Source of the DNA: Wolfiporia cocos
Lineage: Eukaryota > Basidiomycota > Agaricomycetes > Polyporales > Phaeolaceae
DNA: 64,000 bases
Direction: 5' to 3'
Assembly: GCA_029448655.1 (NCBI GenBank)
Contig: JACCLO010000015.1
Span: 992,001-1,056,000, forward strand
The translations under genes were made by a program, and so were the position numbers. Every line of letters begins with the position of its first letter. Positions within the stretch are counted from its first letter, which is position 1. Below, in pieces: positions 46,058 through 59,021 of the stretch. The notes under the pieces are model-generated. The model was not told where the DNA came from, ran no database searches, and was given only the letters and a program-made list of their open reading frames with translations.

Positions 46058-47341
46058 ATGGCGCCTCTCCTTGCATCCACTCTCACGAGCTCGCGCAAGC
46101 AGCAGTCATTCCTCCTGCTGCAATCCTCGACTGCCCAGTCATGTGTCCCGGTCCTCCGCCACATCGTTTGGTGCCAGTCGCAGTACAGCAGAATCTCTCC
46201 TGCTGTTCTGTCTCTGCTATCCTCCATCGGCTCTCATATCAACACCAGACGGCGAACGCGTCAAGGCTTTTGACTGGACAGGCAACGTCCCTGGTTACGA
46301 TGATCTCGATGTGAGGAAAGAGATTTTGAACAACGTGCGCTCGGGTGAGTGTCCGTGGGGGTGCATGATTGCCGCTCCAGAAGATCTAACCGAGCAGATC
46401 AGCACCTTCAGGCCCCCTCGACGTTGTGATTGACTCTGCAGACACCCTGCTCTCTGACTTGGGCTCTCTCGCGAGGACAGAGAAATTTCTGTCTGAGCTA
46501 CTCGCGGTGGTCCGCGCGCGAAGTAGTGAGGTTGTCAATCTGATCGAACTCGTCTCCTACTAATATTCTGCCCGCAGGTCCTTCCCGACTCGTTATCCAT
46601 GTCCTCGCACCGTCGCCCCTCATACAGACACTCGTGCAGACGAGGTTCTCTGCGACGTTATCTCATGTCACAGCACATCCCACCGCACTTCTTACGCACA
46701 TTGTCACAGCATACCTCACGCTTCCCCCGCCGCTAAGCCCACCAGAGAAGTTCTGGGGCGTCTTCTTCCCCATCACAGAAAGGCACCATGAATCGGAGAA
46801 ACTAGTCTTTGGCACTGGAGGTCAAGGCTCCGGCGGAAGCGAGTTTGCTGTGGAAGTGCTCGTGCGCGGTGCCGACGGCTCAGGCCGACGGCGAGGCGTC
46901 GAGCGCGTACTTGAGGGATGGTCCAGCAGTCCTTCAGGCGGTGGACCTCGCGAACTCAGGGATCTTGAAAGTACAAAGCACCTATGGGCAAGGAAGACAG
47001 TGGAGGGGGTTCGTTGTTCATTTCGTTGTTCGAGTATCATCCATTCGCATGGCTAACTTCAAGCCTCGCATCTGCCTAGAGCGGACCTGACCCTACACAA
47101 AATCTTTCATTCAACCTCAACCTCACCCCACAGCAACAGCAATCGCGCTCTCAGGTGCCCTTGCCATACGCGCATGATGGTAGGCCTCGTATGATCCTGA
47201 ACGCCGCAGTACTAACTGAGTTCTACAGAGCGACCAGCCGAAGGCACTGGCGGTAACAGGCAGCCCGCTGCCATCTTGTATGATCCAGATTCGGCGGATG
47301 ATCTCGACGACGATGATCCAGACGAGGATTTGGATCTATGA
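46058..47341 (+). CDS. ELP5: Elongator complex protein 5
   Basis: N-terminus MAPLLASTLTSSRKQQSFLL, QSSTAQSCVPVLRHIV, then in another frame SRSTAESLLLFCLCYPPSAL, VKAFDWTGNVPGYDD; after an intron PLDVVIDSADTLLSDLGSLA, RLVIHVLAPSPLIQTLVQTR, TYLTLPPP-type segment and EKFWGVFFPITERHHESEKL; then FNLNLTPQQQQSRSQVPLPY and the acidic end ILYDPDSADDLDDDDPDEDL. This order and the acidic tail are characteristic of fungal Elp5, a RecA-fold subunit of the Elp4-5-6 ring that assists Elongator in modifying wobble uridines of tRNA. A one-base frame change near TTT 46167-46169 breaks exon 1, in a homopolymer, so a consensus error is likely. Confidence 0.85.
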
Positions 47342-47687
47342 CCTCAAATGACATGACCTCGAAACCTCCTGTATGTTTACTCTGTGCAATGCAATGCCAC
47401 AACATTATATGGGACGACAAATCGACAACGCGGCGAAAGATACAAGATGTATAAACAATCCATTTCGAGTCCGTAGCCTGCCTATTCGAATGTATACTGG
47501 ATGCTTTGGCGGTGGACTGCTGGGTTGACTACACGATAATATGCGTACGACTACAGACATGACTATTACAATGCGATCCATGGGTATTACAGTGCCTCCG
47601 TAAAATGCATATCCGTGAACTGCAGGAGAATAAGGAGAATCATAAGGTTATGCAACCACGAAGTAATGTCAGGAAGGACCCTGTGCG

Positions 47688-50600
47688 TTATTTAACTGCT
47701 CGTTGCCCCTTGCTCTCAAACTCCAGACCCAAAGCGCGCAGAAATCCTCTCTCTTCTTCCATCTCCTCTCGTTCGCGTAAGTCCTCGTCCGACCCAATTG
47801 ACGACCGTGTGGAGCCCATGCCCGCGCTGACATCTGGGCTCAGCTGCACCCGCTTCGTCAAAGGCGCGCCACCCTCGAATGGCTCTGCAAGTGCGCCTGG
47901 CCCCATTTCTGTCTCTTGACTGAAGTTAACGGGCACGTTCTCAACGCTGTCTTCTCCCGCCACTGATATCTGCAGGGCGAGATGGATACATGTCAAATTC
48001 GCGTGTGAAGATGCTCCCAAGACTATCCTGCAGGGTGGCCGTACGAGCAAAGCTCATGCTGTCCAGCTCCGACTCTGACTCTGCAACGTGGATCTCTTCT
48101 GTTTCTGAGAAATTTGCGGAATCAGGCGAGGAACTGCTCTCGTGGTCCTGAGTAGTAGTTATGACGTCCATCTGCCGTGTTTCTGAGGATATCTATTCAG
48201 GCCGTATAGTTTGCGGTGGAGACGATCATGCTCTTGGCTCGCATGGCACGTCGAGAGAGGGTGGAAGAAAAAGAGAACCTGCCCAATTTATCATTATTAT
48301 CGACCGCGGCAACGTTTTCCTGTTTGTCTGATTTGTCAATGCTGGTATCGTCTGATTTCCTCGGCACGATGGCCCGTTCGACGACCGAATATTGTTGCGA
48401 GGGACGACTTTGTGGTCCATCTTGCGCGATGAGACCACTCCTTGCTACTTCTTCCTTTCCGACAAGCATGCTTGTCGCTCTTGCTTCCCTCTGGCGCTTC
48501 TTCTGGTCGTCCGGCTTGTTCGTATCTAGCTGAGCACCAGGAGGACAAGATAGCGGTTGTCCAGACGGAGTTCCCCTTGCATAATAACCCCCACCCGGAA
48601 GCACACCGGTAGGCCTGCCAGATTTTCGTACGTTGTTTCTCTTGTTTCCTCGATGTTCGATTTGGTGAGAAGGTCCGAGGTTTACTTCGCTCTGACTGGC
48701 GTCCAGCCCAATTCCAGAGATCATGCTCACAGGTCTGACAGGTTGATCCCAGCTTTCGTTATCATCGCCTTCATGAGCGCCATGTTCGGTCTTGTATGAT
48801 GGAGAAATGTCTGGTAATGGCGGATGCGAGAAGACCGTCGTCTTCAACGCGTCCAGCTTCGATCGAGGAGAGCGGATGCCGATGAGAAGCGTCGCGCCTT
48901 TCTCTCTGGCTGTCCATTCATTGGGTGAGCAGCAGCCTGAAAATGCGCTAGGGGCGCCGTCAGTGTCCGCGCACGGACTACATGGGCACGCGTGCCATCA
49001 TCATCGGCGCCAATGCCTCTCTGCTCCTGTTGCTTGTCCGCAGAGCTGGCAACGCCGGAGCGCGCGCGCGCGTGAAACGGGCGCGGCATAAGTTTGGATG
49101 CCTGCTCGGATGCGATAGGTAAGAAGGAGTTGCGTCGAGGTGCTCGGGGCGTCTTGGGGGACGCCGTCGGCGACATGGAGAGAGCTTTAGGTAGTGGTAG
49201 CGAACGATGCGAAGCACGGGCCTTGCGAACTGGTGTCTGGGGAGCAGGAATCGGATGTTCCTGTCCATCAGAGCGATCAGCATATTATTACTGTCCTCGA
49301 GGAGCGCATATACCCACCGTTTCATACTCTATGTTTGTCACAGCCGTCGTACGCTTGACTTCAAAATCTCCCTCTCCCAACCGTGAGTCGGGCTGAGTAG
49401 CTTTGATGCTTCCTCTACGCCCGCTGAGCAGACCGATGAGTCTCCCGCCAAACTGGCGAAGACGTCCGAGCACCGGCAATTTCGCCGGACGCTCCCTCCC
49501 AGCACTTATGCCTGCGCGAACGCCAACAGGTTGGACAGGCTCGACGTCCACGCGGCTGCTGATTGTATGTTGCACGCTGACGGGGCTATCGCCGCCGAGA
49601 TCCGCCCCCGACGGGGGAACAGGTGCGCTCATGCGGCGTGCACGCATGATTCTCACATCGCGTTCATATTCGCGTTCGAGTTCTTCGTCCGTGTCGGCTG
49701 TGTGGTCGTCGCCAGCGAGGACGCGCTCGCGGCCCAGCTCTGTAGTCGTGCTCGCACATGCAGCGACGGCCAACGCGAGGCTTGGGGTGCCTGACTCATT
49801 CGTGTACGCCCGCGAATGTGGCAGAGGTTCCCGCCGCTCGTCCGAGGGGTAGCCATCGGAGTCCACTGCGGACTGTTCCGCGGAGGTTGGCGCGGATCGT
49901 AAGGAGGTAGGGAAGGATAGCGAGGAGCTCGCAACAGAAGTGGCGGCAGCGGCAGCGCTGGCGAAGGCGTCTAGCTCTGTTGCGGTCAGCGAATATGGCT
50001 GGGGAGTCTCTGAGGTAACACGGTCGGCAATATCCTCCGAAGGCAGAACGGGAGAATCTGCGAGGCTGTAGGAAGACGGGGAAGAAGGTGCGGTGTATAG
50101 CGACTGATCTGGGTCACCGTCCGTCGAGATCGTGCGATTTTCGTTCGGCACGGGGTAAAACGTCGTTGCAATCCCAACGGGAGACTGGAATGTCGGCATT
50201 GCATTGCCGGTGCTTGGAGATGGGATGAAGAAGGATGCAGGTGTGGAATCTGAGGGTGAATATGGTAGGGCGGGGGCAGGGAGATCGTTGGAGTCGGAGG
50301 GATAGCTCAGATCGGCGAAGTTGAGCGAAAGCGTCGAACGCGAAGAGGAGGTGCAAAATTAAGAAGAGGAGGGTCGGTAGGATTGATGGAGATGCGTAGC
50401 GAGCGATCATTCGCGTCATTAGCTGCGGATGTAGTGGTTCGTACGAGGATCGTCTCGATGCTGGTATCATGTCTAGATATGGAACTGCCATTAAACGTGT
50501 TTTGCATCAAGGTTTGGGTATACATGGAGTCCATGAACGAGTCTGATTGTTGGCGTACTGCGCGTCGTCTTCGGGTGAAGGAAGCCATGGTACGCGGTTA

Positions 50601-51041
50601 AGTTCAGGCGTAAGGAGGCCCTCGGAGTCCTGAACGAAGGCACGAAGGTAAATGTCTACTATATGCGCGTCAAAGATAGCGTTTCACACCCACCGCTGCA
50701 GTCAAGTATGAATCTTGTGATATACTCGTACTGAGCGGTACTCTCGCCAACTGGGGGCTCGCCTTTGGGGTCGCCACTCTCTGCGAGCTGTGTTGAGCAC
50801 CATTGCAATCTTCAAACGAAAGCTTCTCCAAGGCGACTGGGAAAGACCAGCCCTGCTCGAGATCCAACTCCATGCCATCTGAGCGGATGTGCAGTAGCTC
50901 TGGGAGCTGCGGAGGAGCGTCCTGAAAGTGTGTAGGCAAACCGCTGTCCACATCACTGTGACCAGGCACAGACGCGTCGGGCCATGCGCCTGGAAAGAAC
51001 GGCGTCGATGTTTTGCGTCGCCACAGCAGCGAGGGCGGCAT
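47688..51041 (-). CDS. Long Ser/Pro-rich hypothetical protein, multi-exon
   Basis: Minus-strand frames join into one low-complexity protein: MPPSLLWRRKTSTPF, LHIRSDGMELDLEQGWSFP, then DSEGLLTPELNRVPWLPSPE, TSIETILVRTTTS, LSLNFADLSYPSDSND, a 303-codon exon (PTFQSPVGIATTFYPVPNEN to DFEVKRTTAVTNIEYETVG), MSPTASPKTPRAPRRNSFLP, FSHPPLPDISPSYKTEHG and a C-terminus ERGFLRALGLEFESKGQR. No domain recognised; the many SP, TP and RRxS motifs suggest a phosphorylated regulatory or cell-polarity protein (inference only). At least two joins (near 50330 and 50535) need a one-base shift. The exon model is approximate and two genes remain possible. Confidence 0.5.
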
Positions 51042-51130
51042 TCGCTACGCTGGTCGTCGAAGTGGTCGTGAAAAGACGAGGAGGGAACACGGCCAACAGC
51101 GGATGACCGTGATGCTTATGATGATGCCAG

Positions 51131-52449
51131 ATCCCGGAATGTTGGCCGCTGGGGGGCGTCATTCAGCACAAGACGTAAGACGGCACAAAAGCTGGCCAGT
51201 GCGGCCGCGAAGCTAAATACCTGCCAATCCCGGCCAGAGACAATGAAATTATTGTTTGGACTCCGACAATCTTCAAAGAACAGCGGACCGACTCGACCAA
51301 ACCTACAATCATAATCCCTGGTCAGCCCATCACATTCTTCAGCGTTGTAGCGTTAGTGCATATGCTTATGGGTGCCAGGCTCGCCTCCGGAATGGAGAGA
51401 CAGGCGTCTCCCGTACGTTGTTCCGCCTGACAGCGGTATAAGAATCATGGACCAGGACGGCTACCGGATGCCTTCTTCGACGTTATATCCGCTGCTCCGC
51501 GCAGTGGATATAACTACAGAGGATGCCGGGGACGAATTCGACTGGAACTTTGTCACTGATCGAAACGGATTGCGGAAGATCTTACGCTTGATCAACGACC
51601 CTGACGGGTCAGCGAAGGAATTTAGGATTGAGACTCAGCTTGCGGGTAAGCGCACAGTCCTTTTCAGCCGGTGGGAGAAGCGAACGCGGGAGGCACTCGA
51701 CTCTACTTTCACGACCTTTAGATTCAGCTTTGAACGCGAGAGCACGACCAAAGCTCCAGGATGTGAGAGGGGCACTGGTCATCACAGGATCGTGAAATAT
51801 GTAAGGTTTAGCCAATGTGCAGAGGCATATACAGCTCACCTATCAACGCGTATCGTAGAGCTTCGATGGACTGGTTTTGGTTGTGCGATTTGAGGTCGAC
51901 GCATGCATCGCGCCGTCGCACTCTTCTCGTACAACCTCAGCCGGACCCACCAATGTCGATAGCCTCTCGGACATCCTATCCGGCCTGGACGTGGCCTCCG
52001 ACAAGAAAGGCGCAGCCAAGGTAGACGATAGTGTATCCACCCCCGAGCTCGACGTTATTCGCGCCGGGACGCGGGTCCCGCAGAGCTCGGTTATCGAGAT
52101 GTACACGCGCTCGTGCAGGAATGCCGAACAGTTCGACTTGGTGGATGCCTTCCCGCAGCTTTACTTCTCGCAGGCGCTCAATCACTACCTCGCCGTGCAC
52201 AGCAGGGGGGAGTTTGAGACCATCACGCAGAAGCACTTGGATAATCCCGATATGAAGAGGATCGAGGCCTCCGCGCAGAGTGGGTTCAAGAAACTCAAAC
52301 GCACCTTGCAGGACATTCAAGAGCTGGTAATCGAGCACGGGCAGCGAGGACGGCTGAGTCTGGTTCACCGCGACGGCCAATTGCGAGTCTTTGAGAGAAT
52401 AAGCCAAACAGACTGCATTCCGGAGCAGTTGCTCAGCCGGTTCGATTAG
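51131..52449 (+). CDS. Basidiomycete-specific family protein (often mislabelled GGPP synthetase)
   Basis: Exons give EIIVWTPTIFKEQRTDSTKP, TIIIPG joined across a GT-AG intron to SPPEWRDRRLPYVVPPDSG, MDQDGYRMPSSTLYPLLRAV, EFDWNFVTDRNGLRKILRLI, EFRIETQLAGKRTVLFSRWE, GCERGTGHHRIVKY, an intron, LVVRFEVDACIAPSHSSRT, ELDVIRAGTRVPQSSVIEMY, DLVDAFPQLYFSQALNHYLA, and a basic helical C-terminus ending SRFD at 52449. The two arm pseudogenes belong to the same family. Names in databases vary and I see no DDxxD, so function is unknown. The start is uncertain: an ATG near 51131 followed by an intron GTAAGA is one option. Confidence 0.7.
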
Positions 52450-53556
52450 TAGGGTTGAGAGGATTGCTTGTGGTCGTGTCACTCTTCGCCGTCGTGCTTG
52501 CCTTACCTTACGCCATTCCCACTGCCTGGTCGAGTCCTTGATACGAATGAAAACCATTGGCTAGGTCATGTGAACAGATCCTCTGCCTTGTACTGAATGT
52601 TGATGTGAACCAATCGACGCGCAGGCCCTGGAACAACAATCAGCTGCTCGAGTACATCGAGGACGTTCACAATCGTGAGACTTGACGAAGCGAAGAAAGT
52701 CTTCGTACGCGACGATCTAATGAACGTCGAGATGCATATTGCACGCGACCAGGCGAACTTGGTACTCGTACATGGCTGCTACGATGTGCGCTGTGCATTC
52801 GTCCTTGCTTAGAGAGCGGACATCAATGACCAGAAGCAGCCTTGAGCAAGAAGAGCCCGACGAATCGCCGCTTGCATGCGATCATCTCATTCCTGCACAA
52901 CTAGCAGCCTGGACTAGAACGGCATATCACAGAAGTTACCGCGAAGTTTGGAGATATGGCATACTGTTCAGATTTTCCATTGTAGTGACACAAATAGATC
53001 AGACGAGACTTGCCAGGACTTTACAATAAGTGAACATACCACATGGTTTCCTCGTATACAACCTCCTGATCGAAGATTCAGTGCAGAATATCCAAAGCAG
53101 GAGACCAATACAAAATGTCAGAACAATGAGTTGCTCGCACCGGCAGTACTCAGGATATTCTTACGATCGAATGGCGCATGTGTGCGTAGTTCATCGGTGC
53201 ATTTCCTCGCCGACACACGTCCTGGTAGTATGGATCTATATAGGGTAGACAGGGTCCGACTCCTGAGGCAAACCGGAGTGACAGCGTGAACATTTCGAAC
53301 GTAGCTGGTATGGGCATGCAAGTCCGATCAATGAACGTACGAAAAATGGTCCGGGACGGGTATCATATTGTATCCGCCCGCTACGCATTGCGCATTGCGC
53401 ATTAGAGGGGAAGAGGGATGAACATGCGTCGGTCAATCAGCCGATGCAGTAAGAAGTATGCAAGCGTATGGCAGGCAGCAGCAAGGCAAGATGGTATGAG
53501 GAAATGAGAAGATGGGATGAACGGGATTATATGAACAAGGTCCATTACGCCGAATA
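52450..53556. other. Intergenic, nothing recognised
   Basis: Short open frames only (53-113 codons) without motifs, and AT content near that of the flanks. It holds the 3' regions of the family gene and of ROT1. Confidence 0.5.
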
Positions 53557-54481
53557 TCAGGAAGCGCCCGAGCACGCGCCTACAGGAGAAGTGCCCAAGG
53601 CGACGGCCGCCGTCGTGAGCACTGCGATGCCCGGCACACTCCATCCGGGTGTCCGCGTGCCTGCATTGGTGTTGGCGAGGTCGACGACGGCGTCCGAAGT
53701 CGCAGTTGTGGTGTTGCAGAGGTTGCGCGTGGGCAGCATGCTTGGCGTAGTCGAGATAAGGTTCTGCTGCGCAAGCGGTTCCCCGTTGTATTGGTAGAGC
53801 TGCAGCTGGTAGCCAAGCGTAGAGTCGAGGAAGATGCCCCACGAACTGACGAGCTCTGTGTCGTTGTAGTCCTCGATGAAGTTCGAGATCGCGGCACATG
53901 CGTCCTGGATTTGTTGGAAGCCATCTCCAAATGGCGTCAGGACAATCGACCCGTTCGACTCGAGGACATATGTCCCGTGTACCCAGTTCATTACGCCGGT
54001 AATGCACTTCGGCGCGGTTCCTGTGCATTGGAGGCGTCAAGCCTGTCAGCCGTAAACGGGATAGGTGATAAACTCACCATTGCTAGTGTATCGGTAACGT
54101 GCTATCTCGTAGTATCCATCCTCCGAGCTTTTTAGAGCACATCATCAGTATCTTGGGCGAGTGCAGGACACATCGGCCATACAGCTGAGCGCGTGAGATT
54201 GCTGATCGTAACTTACATGAATACGATATCCCAGTGGTATTTGTGTAGGTAAACGTCCGATCGGCAGGATTCGCAAAACCCTTAGGGGTGATGGTCACGG
54301 AGGTAAGTCAAAAGCATAGTCGAGATGAACCAAAAACGTACGGGCCCTGTCTTCACCCCTCCGCTCCAGAACTCCAAGTGCCGTAGATGACCGTTGCGTT
54401 GTGAATGGGCGTGTAGACGATGGCTTGCTAGGCGGTGGCCACGAGGGCACTAGCGAGAGAGACCAGGAAGCACCTGAACAT
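53557..54481 (-). CDS. ROT1: Rot1-like ER chaperone, possibly broken
   Basis: A signal peptide (MFRCFLVSLASALVATA) from ATG 54481 is followed by IVYTPIHNATVIYGTWSSG, KTGP, an intron GTACGT to CTAAG, GFANPADRTFTYTNTTGISY, a further intron, GYYEIARYRYTSNG-like sequence, and an exon NWVHGTYVLESNGSIVLTPF, QIQDACAAISNFIEDYNDTE, LGYQLQLYQYNGEPLAQQ, STTPSMLPTRNL. It ends in a hydrophobic tail (GIAVLTTAAVALGTSPVGA). This is the architecture of Rot1, an essential ER membrane chaperone needed for glycoprotein folding and beta-1,6-glucan. Anomalies: an in-frame TAG directly after the signal peptide, and one missing base in a G run near 54367. Confidence 0.75.
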
Positions 54482-57400
54482 CGTGCTTGCAAGAAACGAC
54501 GAGGAGAACGGAGGCGGAGAGGAGGATAAGGCTGGCGATGAGGGCAGGAGGGCAGAGGGAAGTGTTTGGCTCTGTTTCTCCCGTGGCGCTTCTCGGCTTT
54601 CTGCGCGTTGCCACACTCAAGCATGCCCCGGAGTCGTTGCTCCTCTTGTTTCTCGCCATATGCTACGGTCTCGCATGATCGCTTCCAACGCACGTTGAGC
54701 ACACTCGATATCTGTGTATGCGGACTCCTGCACAACTGAGCTCTGTAATGAACCCGCTGGACGTGATTAATACTAATTTTGGAGGTCCTCACACGCCCCA
54801 CTTGCGCCGGTCGGCAAGTGCTGTGTCTGATTCGTTGGTATCCTTGAGCTCGCAGGGATCGAAACCGCGAGAGGGAGCTGCGTTGCTATAGAGCGCGCGA
54901 AACGCGCCTGGCGATAAAGAAGCGTAGAACGCGACAGATATGTCACTGGATTACGTTCGGGTGCTGGGCTTCTATCTATCTCTATCGGCAATTCATATGC
55001 ATCGTGGACAAAGGCGCAACTGATCACCTCTTGCGCTGAGAACAAGGCTGCGGCTCTGCACAGCGGTGAGTGCATTGAGCTAACATGGAACTTTAGATAC
55101 GCATATCAAGGCATTGAAAACCGGGAATTGTAACCGAGCATAATTACATCGAGAACTCTTGTAGAATGCTCGCAGATACAGTGAGCGAAAATCACTTTAT
55201 CTACTCAACTTTGACCAGCAATAGATGACCTCTAGCAGATCCCGATATTGCTCGGCCTTCTCATTGATCATTCATGTTTGCATGACGGGAGTGATGAGAG
55301 TTAACACGTACTCCATCTTACCTCTGCGTCTTCTCTGCGCGACTCAGACGTCGCCTCACGTCTCTTTTATGGATGACGTATGGGTTAACCCAGAAGTAGC
55401 GGTCAAAATGATCGAACGCTTGCACTAGAATTTATAACCCCTTCACCGCTTCGAGGTCGTTACATAGAGGCGATAGGTGATCCTTCCCAGGCGACTACTT
55501 GGCAGAAGGTCATGATATCCTGTGCCAGTGACACAAGGGCCTTCACCTTCATGCCGACGCAGGATGAAAATTCGGGAAGGCCATGACGAATTGAGAATAT
55601 CTCGACGCCTTCCGATCCTACTTCCAAGGCAGGCTTATAACTCAGCCTGAGCACAGGAAGACAGTCGTTCCTATACTCTTCCACGGCTTGAGACTCAATC
55701 ACCCTTGTTTGCTCCTACCTCGCCACACTCCGGCCCCTGCCTCCGTGCAATTTCTCATTTCCTCCCGCGTAATTGCGCCGCTCTGCATTGGATAGTCTAC
55801 GTTGCGCTCTAGCGCGGTCTGCATTGGGTAGGTGCTATACCTGTTCCAGCGGCCGTGTAAATCATGTTACCGGCGAAAGCTTACTTTCAGGCTAGAAGCG
55901 ACGAAGCTGCTCCGGCAAGCCCGACCACCCAATGCAGCAGATGATCACGACCGGTTGCAATCCCCACGGTTCCCTATGCGGGGGCTGATGTCTTCACATA
56001 CTAAGCAGTGAGTGACCTGCATGTATATGACATGTGATGCCGACAACACAGAAAATGATGCTACGTCTGCTCAGCTAATGTAGAAGAGGGACGAATATTA
56101 CTACCGAAGAATATCCCGTCAATAGCAATTGTACACCACACCTGTCACGGTATTTTGTACGGTAATCCAGGCGCCCCTGCCGCGGCGCCGCGGCGTGTGG
56201 TGAACAGCCATGCGAATGTATGCTCTGCTCCGCTGCCTTTGTGTCCCCTCGACCCTAGTGAGGATGACTGCAAAGGCTGTTGGATTACGCCCCCCTCCCC
56301 CACTCAATGCATGCTGATCAGGTTAGCGGCACCGCAGATGTGATTGATCCAGTGCTTCCGGTGGGTAAAACTAACCTGCGCATGAGATTAGAGTTTTCGT
56401 TCTCCCTCATGATCTAAAGGTGATTCAGTCACTCCAGTTTTTGCGGTAAAACTATACAGAGAGTCACGCGAACGTCGTGCCAGCAGCCCTCGTCTGGTGA
56501 CATAACATTGGAGCTTGGTCATTGGGCAACATTATGTCGGATAACAATTTTAAAAGCCTAGGAGACCAGCGTGAGTAAGCAACCTCTGTGGACGAGAATA
56601 TGGGTCCAGATATCTCTTTCCAGAAGCAACCAGTGGTTTGGATCGTTGTCACCAGTGTCCTCTCCTCTATCTCTTTGAAGCAAATCCGACACCACCTCGC
56701 TCCACTTATTCCCGAGATTATTGCGATGGGCATCATGACAACCGCTTCCGAGGTACTTCCTCGCATCCAGCTAGCCATTTGCTGTCGTTGTTCGCGAAAT
56801 GACGGGCTGCGCGAGCTGTTCCTTGGCAGTACCAAATTTCCGAGGTGCTTCCTCTTCGTGTGGGGGATTCTAGCCGCGACGTTCACAACTTGATCGGACG
56901 CCTGCACTCGCGGGGGCTACTGTGTTATCACGAGTCCCAAAATACCCAGAATCTGCCGACATGCAGCATAGTGCCATGCCACGTCCGAGCTCTTTCTCCC
57001 GTACAAAATACCGAAGGACAGGCTCAAGGTACGTGTAAGCTTCAGTGTTGCAAAAGTTTTTACATCGTGAGGTGCAGCTTGGAAACTCCGAGCATTGCCA
57101 TCCGCTTTGTGACGCGAGGCTGATTGCATTGTAGTAATCGTCGCCAGCTTGACGGGTGACAGTCGGGCGGCGATCAACCACAGCAGTAAAATTCGGCGTC
57201 ATCCATCGTATTCGGCGCCTCGAATCGGCAGAATTGAAAGATCTACATAAGTGGATCGAGGATCGCTGTATCTGAGCTGGAGATCTTCGATGCGTCATGG
57301 CCGTGGTATGCACAGCTTGTCGCTCTCGGAGCAGTTGGGCTGAGCGAGAGCACAACAGATTAACATTACAGAGATGCCATTGCAGCACATACGGAGACAG

Positions 57401-57539
57401 CTGCGTCTCATGTCGTCCGGTTTGACCCACTTGAGGGCGACGAGAGCGACACAGTGGTAGTTGAACCTGCGATGAGATTTTATCATGGCTGGAAGCCAAA
57501 AATAACATCGGGTATATAGGTGTAATGGTTCTTTTCTTC
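54482..57539. other. Gene-poor stretch
   Basis: No confident gene. A minus frame 55460-55702 (LSYKPALEVGSEGVEIFSIR, ALVSLAQDIMTFC) slightly resembles the last helices of fungal sesquiterpene synthases, but the NSE/DTE metal motif and any upstream exon are missing, so it is not called. Frames at 56464-56907 and 56870-57559 show no motif. Confidence 0.4.
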
Positions 57540-59021
57540 ACACGGGCCGCGAAAAGCAAGCGGAAAACACCGCTGTACCCTGCCTCACGAAACAGCTTGA
57601 GTCGCTAAGAGCCTCGATCACGTACCAACCTCCGTTCTGCAAGAGAACGCTGTCTGTGAAAGACGAAGACTACATCCTATTTTACGGGAAATCTGGCAAT
57701 ACACGGTGAGATAAACTCGGGCCATCCGCTTCCGCTACTTCTGACCAATGCGCGGCAGGCGAATCCATCTCGCTAAAGCTACTTCAGAGGAACTCGACCA
57801 CCTCGAAGCTACTTGCGATGCAGCCCCGTTTGGGATCAACAACTAAAACGTTTTGGACGAAACCTACAGGAAGGCGGGAAAGCTCGACACCTCGGAATTC
57901 ATGACTGGGTTTGACCCGCAACGGCTCGGATTACTGGATACCATCCGCACTGATCTATTCGAAGGGAACGAACGGAGGAACATCACGGCCGAATTGTACA
58001 AGCTCAACATCTACGGTCCGTTCACTGCGCGCTTTGTGGTTTATGTCGTGATGACTTACCGTCTAAATATTCAGGCAAGGACTCATTCTTCAAGGCCCAC
58101 AAAGACACCCCTCGTGCTGAGGACATGTTTGGCTCCCTCGTCATTGCCTTCCCAACCGCTCACGAAGGTGGCTCATTTATTCTCCGTCAAGGCACAGAAG
58201 AATGGACAGTGGACTCGGAGCGTATGGTGGCAGACAGGACGAAGCCACGTGTGGCGTACATCGCGTTTTACAGTGACGTTGAGCACGAGATCACACCGGT
58301 GAAGAGCGGGCATCGGGTCACATTGACGTACAACCTCTATTTCACGCCAGACACCGCCGCTCGCCGCTCAGGCCAGATCCCCCGGTCAGACAAGCAGGAT
58401 ACGGCGCTCGCGTTTATGTCTGCGTTCCAACGTCTGTTGAATGACCCCACATTCTTACCTAAGGGTGGGAAGCTTGGTTTCAATCTGCGACACGAGTATC
58501 TTGGTCGACCCGACATGGATCTCCAAACGCTTTCAGGTAATCTAAAGGGAGCTGATGCGATCATCGAGGAGGTCCGTGCTGAGCTGGCGCTCCCGAGCTC
58601 GAACAAAGTGATCATGGAGACAAAAGCCTGGGGCGAACAACTTACTCGTATCATGCTGAGCAAGTACCCGGACATCCGCGGCGTCCAAGACGTCGGCGGA
58701 GAAGGGAGGGAGCTCTTCGAGATCTTGCGGGAGGACTACAACGGAAAGCTTCTCGACGAGGTCAGGAGCCCGTTCCAGGAGGAATACGAAGAAGAAGACT
58801 TGGAGGAAGGAGAGGAGCCCGAGGACTTGACGGATTATCCTGACTTGACAATGCACTGGGTCACGGAAACGCCGGAACCTAATCGTGTTGAAGGCACGTT
58901 TATCTGCTACGGGAACGAGCCGATGGTTGACAGCGCCTATGCCAATTTCTGTCTGGTCGTCGAGGTGGAGCCTGCAGGCAAAAGGCAGACAGCCCCGGAG
59001 AAAGAGAAGGGGAAGGTCTGA
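57540..59021 (+). CDS. 2-oxoglutarate/Fe(II) oxygenase domain protein
   Basis: Exons: CLTKQLESLRASITYQPPFC and DEDYILFYGKSGNT, then intron GTGAGA to CGGCAG, IHLAKATSEELDHLEATCDA, then EFMTGFDPQRLGLLDTIRTD, an intron near 58017-58079, and FFKAHKDTPR, with the iron-binding HxD (His and Asp around 58100). SLVIAFPTAHEGGSFILRQG and YIAFYSDVEHEITPVKSGHR carry the distal His and the Arg that would bind 2-oxoglutarate, followed by VTLTYNLYF. The double-stranded beta-helix core is therefore complete, as in prolyl-4-hydroxylase-like fungal proteins. An acidic region (EEYEEEDLEEGEEPEDL) and stop TGA 59019-59021 follow. A TAA at 57844-57846 interrupts the second exon, so either an error or a decayed gene. 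Start not resolved. Confidence 0.7.

Noticed and set aside
51131..52449. Geranylgeranyl pyrophosphate synthase
   Set aside because: No DDxxD motifs or all-alpha prenyltransferase pattern visible; the common database label seems unfounded.
55460..55702. Sesquiterpene synthase fragment
   Set aside because: Only vague similarity to the end of the fold; metal-binding motifs and other exons absent.
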